From: Actinomadura opuntiae
Lineage (GTDB): Bacteria > Actinomycetota > Actinomycetes > Streptosporangiales > Streptosporangiaceae
Length of the DNA: 64,000 bases
Assembly (NCBI RefSeq): GCF_030283205.1
Contig: NZ_JASNWF010000006.1
Coordinates: forward strand, 124,001 to 188,000
Reading direction: 5' to 3'
In this document: piece by piece, positions 31,884 to 39,425 of the stretch
Numbering within the stretch: the stretch's first letter is position 1
Layout of the letters: every line of letters starts with the position of its first letter
Made by a program: the position numbers and the translations under genes
The notes under the pieces: generated by a model
Database searches by the model: none
What the model was told of the DNA's origin: nothing
The model's input: the letters and a program-made list of their open reading frames with translations, nothing else

Positions 31884-32150
31884 ATGGACACCGACCAGGC
31901 GGCGCCCGCCACCCCGCCGAGCGCCGAGCAGATGGGGCAGATACTCCTCGCCGGTCTACGCCAGGACTTCCCGGGGTGGACGTTCACGTTCGCGCCGCGC
32001 AACCCGCACCCGTGGGTGGCCAAGCGGAAGCTGCCGGTCAAGGACCTCGGCGGGGCGTGGGCGATCCGCGCCAAGGACGGCGAGATCCTCCGCGAGCTGG
32101 TCGACGCGGCGATCAGCTCCGACGCCAAGCTCAACAGGGTGCGGCCATGA
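31884..32150 (+). CDS. Small AICE protein with FPGW motif
   Basis: The 88-residue protein starts at ATG 31884 behind CGGAG. An in-frame GTG upstream lacks a ribosome site. It contains RQDFPGWTFTF and a basic middle (WVAKRKLPVKDLGGAWAIRAK). The FPGW motif recurs in the gene at 32362-32556, so the two are probably paralogues. It is the first of four genes joined by ATGA overlaps. Function unknown. Confidence 0.7.
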   Translation: MDTDQAAPATPPSAEQMGQILLAGLRQDFPGWTFTFAPRNPHPWVAKRKLPVKDLGGAWAIRAKDGEILRELVDAAISSDAKLNRVRP

Positions 32151-32365
32151 CCCTCGGGCCGTTCGAGGACACCGCGGCGTTCAGCGCCGAACCGATCCAC
32201 CAGGCCGAGACACGACGGTTCCGCGAGCGGTACGGCGTCGTCGCGTGGTTCGGGCACTTCACCCGGAACTGGTGGGCGCTGGTCGACTGCCGCACGCTGG
32301 TGGAGGGGACGACGCCGGAACGGCTCGGCGAGGCCATCATCGCGGCACGCCGGCGGGCAGCATGA
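32147..32365 (+). CDS. Small AICE protein of unknown function
   Basis: The 72-residue protein is rich in aromatic residues (VVAWFGHFTRNWWALVDCRTL). It is coupled by ATGA overlaps on both sides within the four-gene string 31884-32768. No known domain. Confidence 0.65.
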   Translation: MTLGPFEDTAAFSAEPIHQAETRRFRERYGVVAWFGHFTRNWWALVDCRTLVEGTTPERLGEAIIAARRRAA

Positions 32366-32556
32366 CCGCCGCTGAGGACGTCAGCGACCTGGTCGCCGCG
32401 ATGCGCCGGGAGTTCCCGGGCTGGACGATCGTCGAGGTCGGCGGCCGATGGTTCGCCGCCCGCGGCATGCTCAACGGCGAGCAGCTCCCGCGCGGGACCC
32501 TCGAGGCCGGTTCCCCGGCCGAGCTGTACCTGCTGCTCGACAAGAGGCGCTCATGA
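32362..32556 (+). CDS. Small AICE protein with FPGW motif
   Basis: The 64-residue protein contains MRREFPGWTIVEVGGRWFAARG, resembling the FPGW segment of the gene at 31884. It is coupled by ATGA overlaps. It probably has a beta-strand core of a very small domain. Function unknown. Confidence 0.65.
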   Translation: MTAAEDVSDLVAAMRREFPGWTIVEVGGRWFAARGMLNGEQLPRGTLEAGSPAELYLLLDKRRS

Positions 32557-32768
32557 CCAAGGTCGGACGGTTCGCCCTCGCCGAGGACGGCGGCCTGTGG
32601 TTCCTGCTCGACTCGGACAAGCGGATCGTCGGGACGCTCGTCCCGCAGCTGGACGGGTCATGGCGGTGCCGCGTCCCGGATGGCGGTGTGACGACCGTGA
32701 CGGTCCCGGACGACGTCGCCGAGGACGAGCGGCCGGTGTACGTGGCTCGGCAGGTGGTTGAGCCGTAG
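32553..32768 (+). CDS. Small AICE protein of unknown function
   Basis: The 71-residue protein is strand-rich (LWFLLDSDKRIVGTLVPQL, WRCRVPDGGVTTVTVPDD) and ends the four-gene string. It is coupled to its predecessor by ATGA. No recognisable motif. A cluster of GC-rich hairpins follows at 32769-32970. Confidence 0.65.
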   Translation: MTKVGRFALAEDGGLWFLLDSDKRIVGTLVPQLDGSWRCRVPDGGVTTVTVPDDVAEDERPVYVARQVVEP

Positions 32769-32829
32769 AAGCTGGGCGGCCTGGCCGGGACACCCCCGAG
32801 GCCGGCCGGGTCGTCCACCGCGGTTCCGG

Positions 32830-32970
32830 GTCTGCGCGCGGCGGCCCGGGACCGCGGGACCAAGACGCCGCGGCCTCGGGGAGGCGCTCTTGGCGGGGTG
32901 ACTCCCAGGGCCGCGGCCCGAAGACGCGAGGCGGACCGGAAGGCTCTTGGCGGGGTCGCCCGGTCCGCCT
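32830..32970. repeat. Tandem GC-rich hairpins with shared CTCTTGGCGGGG loop
   Basis: At least two hairpins follow each other. GCCGCGGCC/GGCCGCGGC (about 32868-32919) encloses GCTCTTGGCGGGG, and AGGCGGACCGG/CCGGTCCGCCT (32929-32970) encloses GGCTCTTGGCGGGG. A preceding hairpin carries the near-complementary ACCAAGACGCCGC. Stems differ while the loop is conserved. Similar loop sequence occurs in the hairpin at 25517-25555. Confidence 0.5.
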
Positions 32971-33039
32971 TGCCCTCGTCGTGGTGACCGGTCTCGGTCG
33001 CGGTGTGCACCGCAGGGCAGGCCGGTCCGTCTACCCGCC

Positions 33040-33327
33040 ATGCCGCCCTACGTTCCTCCGCCCCAGCCGGTCATCCCTCCGACGGGAGAACAGCGCCTAC
33101 GGGCCCTCGTCCTGATCGCGGTCGCCGCGGTCGTGGTGACGGTCCTGATGGTCGTGTACGCGGTGTGGAGCTCGAGCCGGTCCTCGCCCGGGACGTCGGT
33201 CCCACCGGCGCCGGTGGCGACCATCGAGTCCTCGGCGTCGCCGGAGCCCTCGGGCAGCGAGGTCGACGTCCCCGATCTGCCGGGGGACGGGCACCGGCAC
33301 CACTGGCACCGGCCGCACCTGCCGTAG
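33040..33327 (+). CDS. Single-pass membrane protein of unknown function
   Basis: The 95-residue protein has a short proline-rich N terminus, one transmembrane helix (LRALVLIAVAAVVVTVLMVVY, about residues 21-41) and a Ser/Pro-rich tail ending in a His cluster (HRHHWHRPHLP). No ribosome site is obvious at ATG 33040, so the start is tentative. The His-rich end might bind metal. Function unknown. Confidence 0.5.
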   Translation: MPPYVPPPQPVIPPTGEQRLRALVLIAVAAVVVTVLMVVYAVWSSSRSSPGTSVPPAPVATIESSASPEPSGSEVDVPDLPGDGHRHHWHRPHLP

Positions 33328-33400
33328 CCCCCGGGGCGACGGACTCGCTGTCCTCGTCAGCTGCGTGCGGACCTCCGTCGCTCCCGATACGGTCCCGCTC

Positions 33401-33955
33401 ATGAAATGGGCAGACGAGGTCACCCTCGCCGCTTCGTGTGCGGCCGCGGCCTTCGCCGCTCCTACCCTCTGGCTCACCTGGCTCGCGCATCGTCGCGCCC
33501 GCGAACGTTCCGACGTGCAATGGCAGGTGCAACGCGTCGAGGAGGGCGTTTTCGACGTGGTGAACCTCGGACGCGATCCGGCGTTCAAGGTGGCCGTCGA
33601 GATGTGGACCGAGACCGAGATCGAGTCGACCGACGCTGACAAGGTCGAGCCGAAGACGTCCGTGCGCGTGCGGCTGCCTCGCCGGGCTGGCGGAGAGTAT
33701 GCGCCGGTCGACCTGCCGCGGAGCATGTTCGATGAGGTCCCGGACGAGCCGCCGGAGTTTCCCGATGTCCTCAGCGGGGGCAGCATGGCCAAGCAGGCGA
33801 TGGAGGGCTGGCGGCGCGCGAAGGCCGCGAAGGACGAGGCCCACGCAATGCACGCTGCGCTCGAGCAGGACGCTAGAGAGAAGCAAGTTCAGGTGCGGAT
33901 CACCTGGCGGTCCAAGCTCGGCGTGTGGAGCGAGCACACCGAGCAAACGGGCTGA
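33401..33955 (+). CDS. Membrane-anchored protein of unknown function
   Basis: The 184-residue protein has an N-terminal hydrophobic helix (VTLAASCAAAAFAAPTLWLTWL), a soluble beta-rich domain (about 40-120) and a helical region. ATG 33401 gives the shortest sensible N terminus. Codon bias is a little weaker than in its neighbours, which fits cargo DNA. Similar one-helix proteins occur in actinomycete elements, but I recognise no family. Confidence 0.65.
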   Translation: MKWADEVTLAASCAAAAFAAPTLWLTWLAHRRARERSDVQWQVQRVEEGVFDVVNLGRDPAFKVAVEMWTETEIESTDADKVEPKTSVRVRLPRRAGGEYAPVDLPRSMFDEVPDEPPEFPDVLSGGSMAKQAMEGWRRAKAAKDEAHAMHAALEQDAREKQVQVRITWRSKLGVWSEHTEQTG

Positions 33956-34125
33956 ATCGCTCCCTATCTGAACCGCTTTGACACTGCGGTACCCACTCCT
34001 CCGACCTGCGGTTATGTGGGCCCGTTACTCGCAAATGGCACATCGGCGGAGCAGCGGCGAACGGCCGTCCGCACACCCTCGGCAGGACGCGACGCTAACG
34101 ACTCGGCGCCGGTACGTTCCGGCCC

Positions 34126-34332
34126 ATGACTCAGAACGAGACGTGTCCGGCGTGCGGGGAACCGCAGCAGCCGACCAGCTTCCGCAACGTCCCCGCCCAC
34201 CAGTCCGCCGCTCCGGTGAAGCGGATCCCGCTCACCTCCGACTGTCGGAACCGCTGCTCAAGCACGCTAACGCCTGACGAGTGGAACGCCGCCGTCAACC
34301 GGCGCGCAGCCCAGCAGCGCGGCGAGAGCTGA
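34126..34332 (+). CDS. Small Cys-rich zinc-ribbon-like protein
   Basis: The 68-residue protein has CPACGEPQ near the N terminus and CRNRC near residue 40, consistent with a four-Cys zinc site. It is the last rightward gene of the left arm, facing the leftward operon. The 170 bases before it contain a TTGACA-like hexamer near 33980, a possible promoter. Function unknown. Confidence 0.55.
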   Translation: MTQNETCPACGEPQQPTSFRNVPAHQSAAPVKRIPLTSDCRNRCSSTLTPDEWNAAVNRRAAQQRGES

Positions 34333-34386
34333 GACCCACCGCCCGCCGGCGGCCGTCCTGCCCGGGTAGCGGCCGCCGGCGGGCGC

Positions 34387-35103
34387 CTATTCGTGCCAGG
34401 GGCCGCCGACGCGGTCACCGGTCCTCGGCCTGGCCCGCACAGACGCGCGGTGCCGGTCGCCCTGGCCGAACGCCGCCTCATACAGCTCGTCCTCACTCAG
34501 CTCCGTGACCGGCCTGTGCGTCGCGGCGGCCACTGCGCGGGCCTGCCGCTCGGCGGCGACCTGCCGGTTCTCCGCGGCGACGGAGGCTCCCGCCATCGCC
34601 CACGACTGGACGGACATCGAGAAGTCGACGTAACCCGTGGCGCCGGTGAACTCGTGGCCGACGTTCGCGGCCTCGGGATCCTCGCGCGCACCCGCGAGCA
34701 GGAACCGCGCCTGGTCGAGCGTGGGCGCCTCGGCGATCGCGGGACGGCACCACCACGGCACCGACGCCAGCTCGGCCGGGTCCATCCCGGACGCGGTGAC
34801 GTTCGGGAGCGTCCCGCCGCCGGCGCCGCCGGGGAACAGTTGCGGCGGCGGGCCCGCGGCCGCGGCCTCCCGATACGCCGAGGGCATCTCGCGCAGCAGG
34901 TCGGCGGCCGGGCCGGTGGGGCTGGCCGCGGCATGCGCCGGCCTGGCGGATGCGGCGCGCGGCGTGGTGGCCTTCGCGGTGATCTGGTCTTCAAGACGCT
35001 GCTCGTATGCCGGGTCGCTCATGCACTTGCGGACGGCCTCGGTCCGCTCAGCCTCGGTCAGCACTCCTGCTTGCAGCGCCCTGCCGATCACGTTGTACGC
35101 CAT
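34387..35103 (-). CDS. AICE protein of unknown function, last gene of the leftward operon
   Basis: The 238-residue protein starts at ATG 35103 with GGAG nine bases upstream. It has a helical N terminus (LTEAERTEAVRKCMSDPAYEQRL), an Ala/Pro-rich middle and a helical region with DFSMSVQSWAMAGASVAAENRQVAAE. No catalytic motif. It lies at the distal end of the long leftward operon, and its start overlaps the upstream gene by 56 bases. It might be a capsid-like or scaffolding relic, but that is speculation. Confidence 0.6.
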   Translation of the reverse strand: MAYNVIGRALQAGVLTEAERTEAVRKCMSDPAYEQRLEDQITAKATTPRAASARPAHAAASPTGPAADLLREMPSAYREAAAAGPPPQLFPGGAGGGTLPNVTASGMDPAELASVPWWCRPAIAEAPTLDQARFLLAGAREDPEAANVGHEFTGATGYVDFSMSVQSWAMAGASVAAENRQVAAERQARAVAAATHRPVTELSEDELYEAAFGQGDRHRASVRARPRTGDRVGGPWHE

Positions 35104-35512
35104 GGGTTTCGTCTCCTGCTCTCCGGTGAGCGGCGTGGGCCAGGACCTCACCTCGTTCGATCTGCCAGCGTCCTGCGGACTTGTGGGCGGCCAAGGTTCC
35201 CTGCTCGCACATCCGGCGGACCATTCGTGCGGAGACGCCGAGGACCTCGGCCGCCCCAGCCGCATGGACGCACTCGAACCCTGCCGAACCGGGGGCGTCG
35301 GAGGGTGGCGGGGTTCCGGTCACGGAACCTCCACCAGGGGGAAAGGGTTCCGTGAAGGTGCGGCGGAGGCGGGCGAGGTCGCCGGAGCGGGCGCGGGCGT
35401 CGGCGCGCCACAGCAGTTCGAGCGCGATGGCGACCAGTTCGTCACCGCGTCCGGTGAGGTAGGAGCCGCCGCCGGGGAGCGGGACCCGTAGCGGGTCCCG
35501 CGTGCCGGTCAC
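35048..35512 (-). CDS. Helix-turn-helix protein, excisionase/MerR-like
   Basis: The 154-residue protein starts at GTG 35512, which overlaps the TGA of the upstream gene. Residues about 85-125 form a helix-turn-helix of the excisionase/MerR type (GAAEVLGVSARMVRRMCEQG and then TLAAHKSAGRWQIERGEVL). The N-terminal half is helical. It may bind att-flanking DNA or act as a regulator. A second excisionase-like gene at 42941-43195 is the stronger candidate for Xis. Confidence 0.7.
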   Translation of the reverse strand: MTGTRDPLRVPLPGGGSYLTGRGDELVAIALELLWRADARARSGDLARLRRTFTEPFPPGGGSVTGTPPPSDAPGSAGFECVHAAGAAEVLGVSARMVRRMCEQGTLAAHKSAGRWQIERGEVLAHAAHRRAGDETHGVQRDRQGAASRSADRG

Positions 35513-36060
35513 CGGTGACCCTCGAGCGGGATCACCGCGTGCGGCTTGGGCGTCACCCCGATACAGGTGTTCATCGGGTCGCGCAGCTCGGCCAACGTCC
35601 GCCACCGCGTGCAGTGCGGGCACAACAGGCGACCGTCTGAGGACTCGCCGACCAGCCGCCCGGGGACCAGCACCCGACCCCACGGCGGGACGGTGGGGAA
35701 CCGGTCACCGACCCGGACGCGCCGCACCACCTGGACGGCGCCGACCTGCGCGACCTGCCCGGCCGCATCGAGCGCGACCGGCTCGCCGTCGATGTTCCGC
35801 CCGACCCACCGCACGGGCGGCGCGGCATCACCGCGGCGTACACCGGTCGACAGCCGGGCCGCCGGCGCCGGGTTCTGCGACACCTCCGGCGGGTTCTGCG
35901 ACACCTGCCGGGAGTTGTGCGACACGTCCACGAGGATGCGGCGGGCGGTGTCCTTGCTGACCGCGGTCCGCTCGGCGATCTCGCGCAGCGACGCGCCCGT
36001 GGTGCCGAGCTGCAGGACGGCGGCGCGCTGCTTGTCGGTCACGTTCGACGGGCGCCCCAT
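35509..36060 (-). CDS. DNA-binding protein with resolvase-like helix-turn-helix and Cys pair
   Basis: The 183-residue protein starts with a homeodomain-like helix-turn-helix (GTTGASLREIAERTAVSKDTARRIL, cut here into LREIAERTAVSKDTARRIL) at about residues 18-45. A linker carries three near-identical short repeats (SRQVSQNP, PEVSQNP), then a beta-rich domain and CPHCTRWRTL. It probably binds DNA. It starts at the stop of the upstream gene and is coupled downstream by GTGA. Confidence 0.65.
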   Translation of the reverse strand: MGRPSNVTDKQRAAVLQLGTTGASLREIAERTAVSKDTARRILVDVSHNSRQVSQNPPEVSQNPAPAARLSTGVRRGDAAPPVRWVGRNIDGEPVALDAAGQVAQVGAVQVVRRVRVGDRFPTVPPWGRVLVPGRLVGESSDGRLLCPHCTRWRTLAELRDPMNTCIGVTPKPHAVIPLEGHR

Positions 36061-36410
36061 CACGCGGCCTCGCTATCGGCGCGGTCCTGCAGCATCAGCG
36101 CGAACCCGAACGCTCCTGTCATCCGGTCGACGGCGGACGGCGTCAACACGGTCACCCGCTGCACGAACCACCACATGCGAGCCAGCTCGACCGCGACCGC
36201 GGCGAGGTCGGACGGGCCCAAATGGCTCAGGACGGATGCGGCCGCGGACTCGGACGTGAGGTGGTCCGGCGTATTGCGGGCCGCGTCGATGGCGGCCAGG
36301 GCGAGCGCTTGATGGTCGAGCCGGCTGAGTGCAGGGGCCGCGGGTTCCGTGCGGCCGCGGAGAGCACGCAACGCGGCGCGGACGCGGGCGGCGAGAGGCG
36401 ATGAGATCAC
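36060..36410 (-). CDS. Small helical AICE protein of unknown function
   Basis: The 116-residue alpha-helical protein (LSRLDHQALALAAIDAARNT, DLAAVAVELARMWWFVQRV) has no motif I recognise. It lies 3 bases after the XRE gene and overlaps the next gene by one base. Codon bias is strong. Similar helical proteins are frequent in AICE operons. Confidence 0.65.
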   Translation of the reverse strand: MISSPLAARVRAALRALRGRTEPAAPALSRLDHQALALAAIDAARNTPDHLTSESAAASVLSHLGPSDLAAVAVELARMWWFVQRVTVLTPSAVDRMTGAFGFALMLQDRADSEAA

Positions 36411-36413
36411 GGG

Positions 36414-36752
36414 TCACTCCTTCGATGTGGGACGGAGACGGGTCCACCGGGGCGACGACCAACCCGCGTCCGGGACGGCCTCGGCGAGCAGCCGCTCCCG
36501 TTCGTCCTGCGTCAGCTCGAGCGCGTACGCAAGCGCATCGGCGAGGGCATGGCTCGGCGCGCGGCGGCCGGCCTCGAGGTTCGCCAGGTGTGGGCGGCCC
36601 GATCCGACAGCGGCCGCCAGGCGCCGTTGGGACAGGCCCGCCCGGCGTCGCCAGATGCGCAGGGAGGCAGCCAGCTCGGCGGAGACGACGCGGCGGACGC
36701 GTCTCGGGTACCGGGGGTTTCCATGACCTGGGCGGATTTCGACAGCTTCCAT
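36414..36752 (-). CDS. XRE-family helix-turn-helix regulator
   Basis: The 112-residue protein has a lambda-repressor-like helix-turn-helix at about residues 28-80 (LRIWRRRAGLSQRRLAAAVG, then RPHLANLEAGRRAPSHALADALAYALELTQDERERLL). ATG 36752 is the preferred start. An in-frame ATG at 36839 would add 29 residues, and neither has a strong ribosome site. It lies inside the leftward operon and may set the level of the distal genes. Confidence 0.75.
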   Translation of the reverse strand: MEAVEIRPGHGNPRYPRRVRRVVSAELAASLRIWRRRAGLSQRRLAAAVGSGRPHLANLEAGRRAPSHALADALAYALELTQDERERLLAEAVPDAGWSSPRWTRLRPTSKE

Positions 36753-36861
36753 GACGTGTATCCCGCGGGGTTCTGAGACGGGGCCTGTGTTGCCTCGTGG
36801 TGGGTTGCCATAGGTCGGGGTGCTGGTGGGGGTTTCCATGAGGTGGGTGTCGCAGAACTCG

Positions 36862-37113
36862 CTATGCGGCGTCGTCGGTGGGTGGGGTGGTGGCATGGGG
36901 TGGGTGGCTTTCGTCCGGGTCCTGGGTGGTCTGGTCGCGGAGTCGGGCGAGCTTGGCGCGGTGCCGGGCCCGCATGCCGGCCTTCCTGCGCTTGTGGTGT
37001 CGGAGGGCGCGGGCCTGCCGGTTGGCGCGCTGCTGGCGGGCCTCGGCGAGGCGTGCGGCGAGGCGCTCGTCAACGGCGGCCCGGAGATCGCGCTCCATCT
37101 CGTCACCGGTCAT
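36862..37113 (-). CDS. Small basic helical protein
   Basis: The 83-residue protein is very rich in Arg/Lys/Ala (RLAEARQQRANRQARALRHH) with a likely single long helix, so nucleic-acid binding is possible. ATG 37113 is chosen; GTG 37122 is an alternative. It overlaps the end of the upstream gene. Confidence 0.6.
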   Translation of the reverse strand: MTGDEMERDLRAAVDERLAARLAEARQQRANRQARALRHHKRRKAGMRARHRAKLARLRDQTTQDPDESHPPHATTPPTDDAA

Positions 37114-37651
37114 GGTCGGCACCCGCCTGTCCTACGTACTGGCAGTCGCGGCAGGCGCCGGCCTGGTAGGTCAGGGCGCCGCACACGATGGTGAGCGGGT
37201 AGATCGGATCGTCGTGCGCCGGTCCGGCGGTGACCTTTCCGCACCCGTCGCAGGTGCGGTCGGTGTCGGAGTCGGGCGGGATGGCGAGCAGGTGGCCGCA
37301 GGCGCCGCAGACCACCAGGCCGGGCCGCCAGGCGGCGGCGAACACTGGACGGGGCCGTAGCGGGTGGGGTGCGTGCATACAGGTGTCTGCGCTGCCGGCG
37401 TGCCAGCGGACGAGGGTGTCGGTGATGCCGAGGCGGATCCATGCGGGGTGGTCGGCGGTGGGGATGGGGGCGTGTCTGGTGAGGACGCCGGCGGCGGTTG
37501 CGGCGGCGAGACTCTGGCGTGTGTGGGTGGCGGCGGCGTCGAGCTGGTCGCGGAACCCGGTGGGGAGGGCGGCGCGGAGCGCGGCGGCCTGGTCGGGGGT
37601 GAGGTCGCACAGCAGCTCGTCGAGCTGGAGGGCGATCCGTCCAGTGTTCAT
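37103..37651 (-). CDS. Zinc-ribbon protein of unknown function
   Basis: The 182-residue protein starts at ATG 37651. It has a helical N terminus (LDELLCDLTPDQAAALRAALP) and a C-terminal half with clustered cysteines: CGACGH, CDGCGKV, and then C-x7-CRDCQY. This suggests one or two zinc ribbons, as in many phage and plasmid helper proteins. The role is unknown. Confidence 0.65.
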   Translation of the reverse strand: MNTGRIALQLDELLCDLTPDQAAALRAALPTGFRDQLDAAATHTRQSLAAATAAGVLTRHAPIPTADHPAWIRLGITDTLVRWHAGSADTCMHAPHPLRPRPVFAAAWRPGLVVCGACGHLLAIPPDSDTDRTCDGCGKVTAGPAHDDPIYPLTIVCGALTYQAGACRDCQYVGQAGADHDR

Positions 37652-37737
37652 GATCTCGTGGTCCTCTGCTTGTCGGACAAGTTGTGGCCGGAGAGAGCGG
37701 GCCTGGCCGGCGTGTACCGGCCGGGCCCGCTCGGGTT

Positions 37738-37953
37738 TCAGGTAGCGGTTAGGTCGCGGCGCAGGCCGCGGAACGGCCGGACGAAGCGGGTCCCGTCCTC
37801 GCGTTCGACGAGGGCGTTGCGGGGTGCACCGGGCGGGGCGGTGTGCCAGCAGAGCCACGCGGGCACCGGGACGGCAGGGTTCCGCTTGGACGGCAGGGCG
37901 AACTTCACCAGGACGCGTACGGGCTGCCCGCGCAACAGGTATCGGGCGGGCAT
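37738..37953 (-). CDS. Small basic AICE protein
   Basis: The 71-residue strand-rich protein (LLRGQPVRVLVKFALPSKRN, WLCWHTAPPGAPRNALVERED) resembles a small SH3-like or ribbon fold. It starts at ATG 37953, overlapping the stop of the metalloprotease-like gene. Proteins of this look are common in actinomycete elements. No function known. Confidence 0.6.
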   Translation of the reverse strand: MPARYLLRGQPVRVLVKFALPSKRNPAVPVPAWLCWHTAPPGAPRNALVEREDGTRFVRPFRGLRRDLTAT

Positions 37954-38390
37954 CACAGCGCCCCCACCAGCTCGACGAACTCGCGGTAGGTCAGGGCGCG
38001 CGTGCGGGTGAGCAGGGCCTTGGCGACGACCTGAATCGCTCGGATGCGGGTAGGTGTCGCGAACCTTCGGTCAATGTCGGCGATCGTGGCGCCGAGGTCC
38101 ACGCCGGGTAGTTGCTCGACGAGGGCGGCGGCCTTCAGGAAGTCGCTGCACCCGCTGGGCTGGGTGAGCACGTCCCCGATCGGCTTCCCGCCGATCGCCG
38201 ACTCCAGGAGTGGGCCGGCCAGCAGGACGTAGACCATGGCGAGCTGTCCGGGGACGGTGACGCCGTAGGTGAGGGCGTTGGCCTTGTCCGTGCGGGGGTT
38301 CATGGTGATGTAGCGGAACCGGCCGCCGACGCAGTGGGCCATGACTCCGTGCGCGGCCTCGTGGTGAGTGCGCTCTTCGATGGTCGGCAT
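37953..38390 (-). CDS. HExxH zinc metalloprotease-like protein (M41-like)
   Basis: The 145-residue protein starts at ATG 38390, with AAAGG five bases upstream and GGAGG further back. GTG 38456 is a longer alternative. Near the N terminus is THHEAAHGVMAHCVGG, an HExxH site in the style of the FtsH (M41) peptidase domain. It is followed by an Asn-Pro-Arg strand, LLAGPLLESAIGG (compare the LGGRAAE helix) and an Asp near GCSDF. The AAA+ ATPase part of FtsH is absent. It might cleave a regulator or host protein, but activity is inferred from the motif only. Confidence 0.6.
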   Translation of the reverse strand: MPTIEERTHHEAAHGVMAHCVGGRFRYITMNPRTDKANALTYGVTVPGQLAMVYVLLAGPLLESAIGGKPIGDVLTQPSGCSDFLKAAALVEQLPGVDLGATIADIDRRFATPTRIRAIQVVAKALLTRTRALTYREFVELVGAL

Positions 38391-38465
38391 CGATACCTTT
38401 CCCTCCAGGCCGGGCGCGGTAGGGACGCGCCCGGCCGTCGTGCTGTCGGTGTTCACGGGCGGGGA

Positions 38466-38798
38466 CTAGATGAGAGCCGTCTGCGCGGGTTCGCCGGCGA
38501 ACAGCAGGTCGTGTCCGGCGACGCCGTACCGGTCGCATGCCTCCAGGTAGGCGGTGCGGTCGGCGTGAGTCTTGCGCTTCTTGGCCGCGTACTTGGACGC
38601 TGCCTTGAACCAGCGCCCGAGCCGCATCACCTCGTCGAAGTAGGCCGCGTACTTGGTCTTGCTCCAGTCCTTCGGCGGGAGGGTCTCGACGGCGCCGAGC
38701 CGCCCGCGGTAGCTGACCGGCTCGTCCGGGTGCCCGTACTTGGCGCGGATGGCGAGGTAGGTGTCTTCGTAGATGGTGCGCAGGTCGTTGTCGGGCAT
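38466..38798 (-). CDS. Small helical AICE protein of unknown function
   Basis: The 110-residue protein starts at ATG 38798 with AAGGAG five bases upstream. It is rich in Tyr and Lys (WSKTKYAAYFDEVMRLGRWF, KAASKYAAKKRKTHADRTAY) and mostly helical. No motif recognised. Confidence 0.65.
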   Translation of the reverse strand: MPDNDLRTIYEDTYLAIRAKYGHPDEPVSYRGRLGAVETLPPKDWSKTKYAAYFDEVMRLGRWFKAASKYAAKKRKTHADRTAYLEACDRYGVAGHDLLFAGEPAQTALI

Positions 38799-38800
38799 GG

Positions 38801-39001
38801 TCACTCCTTGATGTCGTGGTTGGTGATCGTGATCGAGGTGACCCGGTCGGCGAGGGCCTTGAACTCGGCGCCGGCGAGCCAGCGGCGCATCGCGGGCCAG
38901 TCGCGCACCTCCACGAGGCCGGGCAGCAGTTGCCCGCGCAGGTGGACGGTCGCGCTCAGGTTGTTGATGAGGTCTCCGGTCTCCGGATCACGCTTCGGCA
39001 T
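38801..39001 (-). CDS. Small AICE protein of unknown function
   Basis: The 66-residue protein starts at ATG 39001, overlapping the upstream gene by 14 bases, and ends two bases before the next start. Its strands and helix (LSATVHLRGQLLPGLVEVRD, WPAMRRWLAGAEFKALADRV) suggest a tiny alpha-beta domain. Function unknown. Confidence 0.6.
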   Translation of the reverse strand: MPKRDPETGDLINNLSATVHLRGQLLPGLVEVRDWPAMRRWLAGAEFKALADRVTSITITNHDIKE

Positions 39002-39425
39002 GGTCGGCCTCCCCCTGCTTGATGCGGGTCATCTCGGCCGTCCTCAGGTCGCTGAGCTCGGCGGCGAGGCGGTAGATGTCACCTGCGTGCGGGCTGTCGA
39101 CCGGCAGGGCGTCGAGGGCGTGACGGACGGCGTTCGTGGCGGCGAAGAGCGAGAAGCGCGGCTCGCTCCGGCTGCAAGGGCGGTGCGTGCCGCGGTCGAG
39201 CTGCCCGAGTTCGCGGCGGACGCTCTCGTATCGCCGGATCTCCTTGGCGGTCTCGGTGCGCTGCCGGCCGGGGCGCCGCAGCGAGGCGTTCCGGTGGGCG
39301 GCGATGACCTCGGTCAGGTCGGTACGCATGTGCGGGTAGGCGGTGTTCCACAGGTCGGTGAGGTACTGCGCTGCAGCCTCGCTGAGGTGCGGCGAGCCAG
39401 CTTGGATCGTGTTGACGGTGATCAC
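38988..39425 (-). CDS. Helical AICE protein of unknown function
   Basis: The 145-residue protein starts at GTG 39425, overlapping the dnaB stop. It is helical and basic, with no motif I recognise (YLTDLWNTAYPHMRTDLTEV, EIRRYESVRRELGQL). Position directly after dnaB suggests a replication accessory, but this is only context. Confidence 0.6.
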   Translation of the reverse strand: MITVNTIQAGSPHLSEAAAQYLTDLWNTAYPHMRTDLTEVIAAHRNASLRRPGRQRTETAKEIRRYESVRRELGQLDRGTHRPCSRSEPRFSLFAATNAVRHALDALPVDSPHAGDIYRLAAELSDLRTAEMTRIKQGEADHAEA

